DNA of 28,974 nt, taken from CAZAMP01 sp964486455. GTDB lineage: Bacteria; Eisenbacteria; RBG-16-71-46; CAZAMP01. The translations under genes and the position numbers were made by a program. The notes beneath the pieces were generated by a model. That model made no database searches. It saw nothing but the letters and a program-made list of their open reading frames with translations, and was not told the DNA's origin. Positions 24,349-28,974 of this stretch are shown piece by piece (position 1 is the stretch's first letter; each line of letters opens with the position of its first letter). Location: the NCBI GenBank assembly GCA_964486455.1, contig CAZAMP010000051.1, positions 1-28,974 of the forward strand, written 5' to 3'.

Positions 24349-25985
24349 TGGTCCCGGACGACGTCGAAGGACGCTGGAAGAGCCGCCTCGAGAAGCAAAA
24401 GACCCGGAAACCCGTCTTCAGATCATCATCCACTGAGCTGGATCCGCTCTACACCGGTGGCGATGTGGACGACGGTCTCCCTGAGCGGCTGGGCTATCCC
24501 GGCGTCTACCCGTACACGCGGGGCGTTCAGCCGAGCATGTACCGGGGCCGGCTCTGGACGATGCGCCAGTACGCGGGATTCGGAAGCGCCACGGAGACGA
24601 ACGAGCGCTTTCGATATCTCCTCGACCAGGGCCAGACCGGCCTCTCGACCGCGTTCGACCTTCCCACGCAGATGGGTCTCGACTCCGATCACCCGCTCGC
24701 GGGCGGCGAGGTCGGCCGGGTCGGCGTGGCGATCGACACGCTCGCCGACATGGAGACACTGTTCGATCGGATTCCACTCGATCGCGTGACCACGTCGATG
24801 ACGATCAATGCGACGGCCGCGATCCTTCTGGCGATGTACCAGGTCGTGGCGGAGAAGCAGAACGTCTCCCCCGACGCGCTTGGCGGCACGGTTCAGAATG
24901 ACCTGCTCAAGGAGTACGTGGCGCGCGGGACATACATCTACCCGCCGGTGGCATCGCTTCGGCTCGCGACCGACATCATGGCCTACTGCGCCGAGACGAT
25001 TCCGAAGTGGAACACGATATCGATCTCCGGCTATCACATCCGCGAGGCAGGGGCTACGGCCGCGCAGGAGCTGGGCTTCACGTTCTCGCACGCGGTCGCG
25101 TATGTGCAGGCCGCGCTGGACCGCGGGCTGGAGATCGATCGCTTCGGCCCACGGCTCTCGTTCTTCTTCAACGCGCACAACAACCTGATCGAAGAGGTGG
25201 CGAAGTTCCGGGCGGCACGGCGGATCTGGGCACGTCTCATGCGGGATCGCTTCGGCGCCGCCAACGAGAAGTCGTGGATGCTCCGCTTCCACACGCAGAC
25301 GGCCGGGTCGACGCTGACCTATCAGCAGCCGCTCAACAACGCCGTTCGCGTGACGATCCAGGCGCTTGCCGCGGTCCTGGGCGGAACACAGTCGCTTCAC
25401 ACGAACTCCTACGACGAGGCGATCGGACTGCCGTCCGAAGAGTCCGTGCTGCTCGCACTCCGTACGCAGCAGATTCTCGCGGAAGAATCCGGAGCGGCCG
25501 ACGTAGTTGATCCACTGGGCGGCTCCTACCTGCTGGAGCATCTCACCGACAAGCTTGAAAGCGGGGCGCTCGAGATCATCGAGAAGATCGATCGGATGGG
25601 CGGGGCGCTCGAAGCGATCCAGAGCGGCTTCACGCAGCAGGAGATCCACCGAAGCGCCTATGCCTACCAACGGGAGGTCGAAGACGAGTCGCGTCGTGTC
25701 GTCGGCGTGAACTGCTACCACCAAGAGGAAGAGCCGGCGACTCCGTTCGCCCTCGACCCGAATCTCGAGGCCGAGCAGAAGAAGCGGTTGGCGGAGGTGA
25801 AGGCGTCGCGCGATGCGGTCACGGTCGAACGCGCGCTGGCGCGGCTTGCCGAGACTGCCCGGGACAAAGGCGGTGCGCTCCTCCCCCCCGTCATCGAGTG
25901 CGTTCGTGCCTACGCGTCGGTGGGAGAGATCAGCGACGCGCTTCGCGATGTGTTCGGCGTCTACGAGGAGCCGAAGCTCTTCTGA
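24348..25985 (+). CDS. Methylmalonyl-CoA mutase, catalytic (N-terminal) subunit without B12 domain
   Basis: This enzyme rearranges (R)-methylmalonyl-CoA to succinyl-CoA using adenosylcobalamin. The 545-residue protein covers only the TIM-barrel catalytic region: YPYTRGVQPSMYRGRLW, TMRQYAGFG, AFDLPTQMGLDSDHP, SISGYHIREAGAT, RLSFFFNAHNN and GGTQSLHTNSYDEA. Tyr75 (in MRQYAGF) is the residue expected for methylmalonyl-CoA; isobutyryl-CoA mutases have Phe there. The chain stops before the C-terminal DxHxxG B12-binding domain found in about 720-residue single-chain mutases, so it is the McmA1-type subunit that needs a separate B12-binding partner. The ATG at 24348 makes a TGATG overlap with the carrier gene; a GTG one codon earlier is also possible. 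Confidence 0.94.
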   Translation: MVPDDVEGRWKSRLEKQKTRKPVFRSSSTELDPLYTGGDVDDGLPERLGYPGVYPYTRGVQPSMYRGRLWTMRQYAGFGSATETNERFRYLLDQGQTGLSTAFDLPTQMGLDSDHPLAGGEVGRVGVAIDTLADMETLFDRIPLDRVTTSMTINATAAILLAMYQVVAEKQNVSPDALGGTVQNDLLKEYVARGTYIYPPVASLRLATDIMAYCAETIPKWNTISISGYHIREAGATAAQELGFTFSHAVAYVQAALDRGLEIDRFGPRLSFFFNAHNNLIEEVAKFRAARRIWARLMRDRFGAANEKSWMLRFHTQTAGSTLTYQQPLNNAVRVTIQALAAVLGGTQSLHTNSYDEAIGLPSEESVLLALRTQQILAEESGAADVVDPLGGSYLLEHLTDKLESGALEIIEKIDRMGGALEAIQSGFTQQEIHRSAYAYQREVEDESRRVVGVNCYHQEEEPATPFALDPNLEAEQKKRLAEVKASRDAVTVERALARLAETARDKGGALLPPVIECVRAYASVGEISDALRDVFGVYEEPKLF

Positions 25986-25996
25986 GCGGATGGAAG

Positions 25997-26401
25997 ATGA
26001 TACGAAAGATCGACCATATCGGGATCGCCGTCCGGAGTATCGAGGACGCGGTGCGCGTTTTCGTGGACGCGCTCGGGCTCGGTGACGACGGCCGGGAGAA
26101 GCTCGACGATCGGGAGCTCCTGACGGCCTTCCTTCGGGCGGGCGACGTTCACATCGAGCTTCTCGAAAGCCTCTCCGACAGCACACCCATCGCAAAGCAC
26201 CTGGCGAAGCGCGGCGAGGGGATGCACCACATCGCGTTCGAGGTCGATGACCTGGACGAAACGATCCGGCGATGCGAGGCGGCAGGCCTCACGGTCATCG
26301 GCGGTCCGTCGGAGGGGGCTAAGGGAAAGCGCATCGCGTTTCTGCATCCGAAGAACACGCACGGCGTGCTGATCGAGCTTTCCGAGAACACGTCTCGATA
26401 G
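25997..26401 (+). CDS. mce: Methylmalonyl-CoA epimerase
   Basis: It interconverts the (S) and (R) forms of methylmalonyl-CoA and so links the carboxylase to the mutase. The 134-residue protein is a vicinal-oxygen-chelate fold with two beta-alpha-beta-beta-beta modules. Candidate metal ligands are His7 (KIDHIGIAV), Glu54 (VHIELLE), the His77/His78 pair (GMHHIAFEV) and Glu127 (GVLIELSE). The GPSEGAKGKRIAFLHP segment is typical of the family. The ATG at 25997 lies 11 bases after the mutase stop; an ATG at 25990 is in another frame. It closes the operon, and a convergent peptidase gene ends 22 bases away. Confidence 0.95.
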   Translation: MIRKIDHIGIAVRSIEDAVRVFVDALGLGDDGREKLDDRELLTAFLRAGDVHIELLESLSDSTPIAKHLAKRGEGMHHIAFEVDDLDETIRRCEAAGLTVIGGPSEGAKGKRIAFLHPKNTHGVLIELSENTSR

Positions 26402-26411
26402 AGCTGGGGCT

Positions 26412-26447
26412 GCCGAGCTGACCTCAGAAGAGCAGATCGAGCTCGGC
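26412..26447. terminator. Inverted repeat between convergent genes, possible bidirectional terminator
   Basis: GCCGAGCT (26412-26419) and AGCTCGGC (26440-26447) are perfect inverted repeats around a 20-base loop. They sit at the junction of the plus-strand epimerase operon and the minus-strand peptidase gene, the right arm lying in the last codons of the peptidase. There is no T-tract, so termination strength is uncertain. Confidence 0.35.
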
Positions 26448-27599
26448 CTGCATCGGTTCTTCGTGCACCTCAACGCCATCCGCGAGGATCAGGACGTCGA
26501 CTTCCGTGCGCACACCAAACTCCGGGAGGTAGATCCCCGGCTCGATGGTGAAGGCGACGCCGGGGATGATTTCCCTCTCGTCGCGCATCTCCAGATTGTC
26601 CATGTGAACGCCGGCGCCGTGGACCTCGCGGCCGAGCGAGTGGCCGGTCCGATGCGCGAACGCATCGGCGTAGCCGGCGTCGCGGATGACCGCGCGTGCC
26701 GCGTCGTCCACCTCCCACCCCTGCAAGATCCGGCCGCCTTCGAAGGATTGCCGAATGAGACCGACCGCGGCATTTCGGGCGGCGCAATCGACTTCCCAAA
26801 TACGCTGGAATTCCGATGCCGGCTCGGCCCCGGTCCACGCCATGTAGGTGAAGTCCGCCGTTGTCGCATGCGGCGCGTCCATCCTCGCCCAGAGATCGAT
26901 CATGAGCGGCGCATCGCGGATGATCGGAGTATCCGCGGCGGCGAGTGTCTCGTAGTGCGGATCTCCCGTGTGGGGGCCGATCGCGACCATCGGCTCCTCG
27001 GCAACCATCCCCTCCGCTTCCATCCGCTCCATGATCCACCGGCAGAGAGACTGCTCAGTCAGCGCGTTGCCGTCACGGAGCATCCCGCGCACACGCTCGA
27101 ACGCCGCCGTCTTGATCGCAATGAGTCTGCGGGCGGCCTCACGGTAGAGCGGATAGGCGTCCTCGGGCCAGCGCCCCTCGAAGTACTGAATGAGGTTGGC
27201 CGAGCTCATCACCTCGATCCCGATGGCGCGGACGAGATCAACGGTCCCGGCGTCGACCCGACTCACGTATGGATTCACGGCCTCAGGCGCGTACTCCATC
27301 GCGACCCGCTTGCGGCCGGAGAGCGCGCGCTTGAGCGCGTCACGAAGCTCGCCGTACGCGAGGTAGACCTCGCGCGTGCCGGGAAGTCCATCGAGCGACG
27401 CGGGTTCGATGCGATGAACGATGCCGATCGGCTCGCCCGACGCGGGGATGAAGTAGAACCAACGGCGTTTCAAGCGGCGCCCGGCGGTGACGCCCACGAT
27501 TCGTTCGGCGAGCGGGTTGATCCCAAAAAAGTCGTAGAGTAGCCACCCATCGAGTCCTTCGGTACGGATGCGGTCTTGTATCTGGGCAATGTCGATCAT
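26424..27599 (-). CDS. M24 family metallopeptidase (Xaa-Pro aminopeptidase-like)
   Basis: With the ATG at 27599 the protein has 391 residues. The N-terminal half is a creatinase-type domain (LDGWLLYDFFGINPLAERIVG). The C-terminal pita-bread domain retains all five metal ligands expected for the family: Asp235 (MIDLWAR), Asp249 (TADFTYMAW), His320 (HRTGHSLG), Glu353 (TIEPGIYL) and Glu366 (VRTEVDVL). It is therefore probably an active cytoplasmic peptidase, possibly a prolidase or aminopeptidase P; no signal peptide is seen. GGAGGAG precedes the ATG and a promoter candidate lies at 27631-27659. A frame from 27716 runs through that promoter and is not preferred. Confidence 0.9.
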   Translation of the reverse strand: MIDIAQIQDRIRTEGLDGWLLYDFFGINPLAERIVGVTAGRRLKRRWFYFIPASGEPIGIVHRIEPASLDGLPGTREVYLAYGELRDALKRALSGRKRVAMEYAPEAVNPYVSRVDAGTVDLVRAIGIEVMSSANLIQYFEGRWPEDAYPLYREAARRLIAIKTAAFERVRGMLRDGNALTEQSLCRWIMERMEAEGMVAEEPMVAIGPHTGDPHYETLAAADTPIIRDAPLMIDLWARMDAPHATTADFTYMAWTGAEPASEFQRIWEVDCAARNAAVGLIRQSFEGGRILQGWEVDDAARAVIRDAGYADAFAHRTGHSLGREVHGAGVHMDNLEMRDEREIIPGVAFTIEPGIYLPEFGVRTEVDVLILADGVEVHEEPMQAELDLLF

Positions 27600-27630
27600 C
27601 CTCGTCTCTCCTCCAGGTGCGACAGGAGCG

Positions 27631-27659
27631 ATCGTAGCATGACGTCTGGGGATGATCGA
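27631..27659 (-). promoter_or_regulatory. Promoter for the M24 peptidase
   Basis: An extended -10 element TGCTACGAT (TACGAT at 27631-27636) is preceded at 17 bases by a weak -35 TCGATC (27654-27659). The predicted leader is about 25 bases. Confidence 0.4.
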
Positions 27660-27739
27660 TGCTCGGACACGAAACATCCGGTGCCGGACACGGGCACTCC
27701 ACTCGGGTAGCAGCAAATCACTTTGGCGACGGCCACGGC

Positions 27740-28974
27740 TTATTTTGCTAGAGCCACCTTCCAGGTTTCAGTCGCGTCGCCCGCCTGCAATCTCACGAAG
27801 TAGACTCCACTGGCAGCCGGCCGGCCCGTCATGTCACCTCCACTCCAGACGACATCGTGCGTTCCAGTTCCATACGCCTGCTCGCCCAGGACTTTGACCA
27901 GCCTACCATCCACGGAGTGCACGGTCAGACGAACGAAGGTCGACTGGTGAACACAGAATCGGATCGTCGTCTGGGGGTTGAAGGGATTGGGGTGAGCACC
28001 GATGAGCCCAGTTGCGGAAGGCGCAGGGATCAGATCGAGTGGTCGACTTCCGAGCAATATCCAGTCACTTCCGCGTTGGTGGGAGTACAACCTGTAGGTT
28101 ACGCGCCCGCCGGCGCGCAGATTCTCCGAGTGGTCTGTGGCAGAATACAGATTGCGGCCCCTATCAACGTGGGGCACACGCCAAACGTCGCCGGTCCGCT
28201 CCGCCTCAAGGCGAAAACTCGCAGGTTCACTGTCGGCGGTGACCTGCCAGGTGATTGCCACCTGTCCCTCTGAAACCCGAGCATCGAAGAAAGACAGGAA
28301 GACTGGTGTCTTGTCGGAGTGAAACAGCACCCAGACGGCACCACGATCCTCGCCGCCATCGTCGTCCTTGGGTGCGCCAACGGCCAGGTCATCCTGACCA
28401 TCCCCATCAGTATCCCCCAGCGGGGCAATGGCGCTGCCGAACCAATCCGGACCGTCCAGCACACCGTCGAACTCGCCCTCGGTATCGCTTATCTTCTGAT
28501 GAAACGCGACTGTTCCGTCACCCCTGAGAAAAAGCACCCACACGGCGCCTCGCCTCTCGCCCCCGTCACCATCGCGTCGGGCGCCAACGGCCAGATCCGC
28601 GACCTCATCTCCGTCGAGATCGCCCAGGGATGTCACTGACCATCCGAACTCATCGTCGTCATCGAGCGTGCCACCGAATCCCCCTGCCCCGTCGCTGATC
28701 TCCTGGTAGGCGGCTACCGCCCCGCCGTCATCGAGGGTCAACACCCAGACTGCGCCGCGGTTTGCGCCCAACCCGTCACCATGCGGGGCTCCGACGGCGA
28801 CCTCGTCGGACCCATCCCCATCGAGATCACCGAGCAACGCAAGGGATTGACCGAAACTCGTCGAATCCATCAGCGACCCCGTGAAGCCTCCTTCCGTATC
28901 GCTAATCTTTTGGTGTGACTGAACTTCGAGGGAACTCGCCTTCAGAGAAGCGGCCGTGGCCATCGTCAGGCAGA
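27740..28974 (-). CDS. FG-GAP repeat exoprotein with C-terminal sorting-type domain, 5' end outside window
   Basis: The visible part contains three FG-GAP (integrin-like) repeats, each with a Phe-Gly turn and a calcium-type loop: LGDLDGDGSDEVAVGAP, LGDLDGDEVADLAVGAR and LGDTDGDGQDDLAVGAP. They alternate with the module GAVWVL...SHQKISDTEGGF. A fibronectin-like segment (VAITWQVTADSEPASFRLEAE) and a terminal FlgD-Ig/Por-tail-like domain with HPNPFNPQTTIRF and ASGVYFVRLQAGDATETWKVALAK follow. It is therefore likely exported and surface-attached or secreted, perhaps by a type IX-like route. An ATG occurs at 28963, but the frame stays open to the window edge and the sequence before the first repeat resembles only the end of a signal peptide, so the true start is probably outside. 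Confidence 0.85.
   Translation of the reverse strand, partial: CLTMATAASLKASSLEVQSHQKISDTEGGFTGSLMDSTSFGQSLALLGDLDGDGSDEVAVGAPHGDGLGANRGAVWVLTLDDGGAVAAYQEISDGAGGFGGTLDDDDEFGWSVTSLGDLDGDEVADLAVGARRDGDGGERRGAVWVLFLRGDGTVAFHQKISDTEGEFDGVLDGPDWFGSAIAPLGDTDGDGQDDLAVGAPKDDDGGEDRGAVWVLFHSDKTPVFLSFFDARVSEGQVAITWQVTADSEPASFRLEAERTGDVWRVPHVDRGRNLYSATDHSENLRAGGRVTYRLYSHQRGSDWILLGSRPLDLIPAPSATGLIGAHPNPFNPQTTIRFCVHQSTFVRLTVHSVDGRLVKVLGEQAYGTGTHDVVWSGGDMTGRPAASGVYFVRLQAGDATETWKVALAK

Noticed and set aside
24426..26195. A 589-residue minus-strand open frame opposite the mutase gene
   Set aside because: It mirrors the codon structure of the mutase and epimerase genes and is extremely Arg-rich without any recognised motif.
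26463..27542. A 359-residue plus-strand open frame opposite the M24 peptidase
   Set aside because: It is antisense to a gene with all five metal ligands in place and has no motif of its own.

Overview
The window comes from a GC-rich bacterial chromosome with tightly packed genes. It probably belongs to an uncultured Gram-negative lineage of the wider FCB/Eisenbacteria-Latescibacteria-Krumholzibacteria type. This rests on a secretin (hence an outer membrane), a vitamin B12-dependent methylmalonyl-CoA pathway, and an FG-GAP repeat exoprotein whose C-terminus has the PNPFNP...GVYFVRL sorting-type (FlgD-Ig/Por-tail-like) module common in those phyla. The taxonomic assignment is inference only.

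Layout. Everything from 1 to 20408 that is clearly coding lies on the minus strand and is best read from high to low coordinates: an enoyl-CoA hydratase (19626-20408); tRNA-Leu(UAG); the proteostasis series tig-clpP-clpX-lon (18112-19380 down to 13645-16023); a nine-gene operon for a type IV pilus/type II secretion-like machine (13502 down to 2941); purA with a TIGR01777 epimerase (2818 down to 600); and tRNA-Lys(UUU). A divergent promoter region (20409-20786) then starts a plus-strand operon: acyl/propionyl-CoA carboxylase beta subunit, biotin carboxylase, biotin carrier protein, methylmalonyl-CoA mutase catalytic subunit and methylmalonyl-CoA epimerase (20787-26401). Converging on it is a minus-strand M24 aminopeptidase (26424-27599). 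Upstream of that, cut by the window edge, is the FG-GAP exoprotein.

How the genes work together. The carboxylase subunits, epimerase and mutase together convert propionyl-CoA to succinyl-CoA; the mutase lacks its B12-binding domain, so a separate small subunit must be encoded elsewhere. Trigger factor, ClpXP and Lon form a standard folding and degradation cluster. The pilus-like operon encodes, in order, a GspG-like pseudopilin, an assembly ATPase, a platform protein, a second unusual pilin, a PilM-PilN (GspL-like) fusion, PilO-like and PilP-like proteins, an MshL-like secretin and an MshN-like TPR protein. This gene set most resembles the core of the MSHA pilus system. No retraction ATPase or prepilin peptidase is present in the window.

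The most unusual object is the second pilin (8648-9913). One type IV pilin N-terminal helix is followed by what look like three successive GspG-like head modules and then a 42-residue Gly/Arg/Gln-rich tail. Other oddities are a Trp/Asp/Glu-rich insert in the PilO-like protein, a Lon protease whose normally conserved coiled-coil segment before the ATPase domain is replaced by a charged sequence, palindromes in front of the pilus operon, and leader hairpins before purA and the carboxylase operon.
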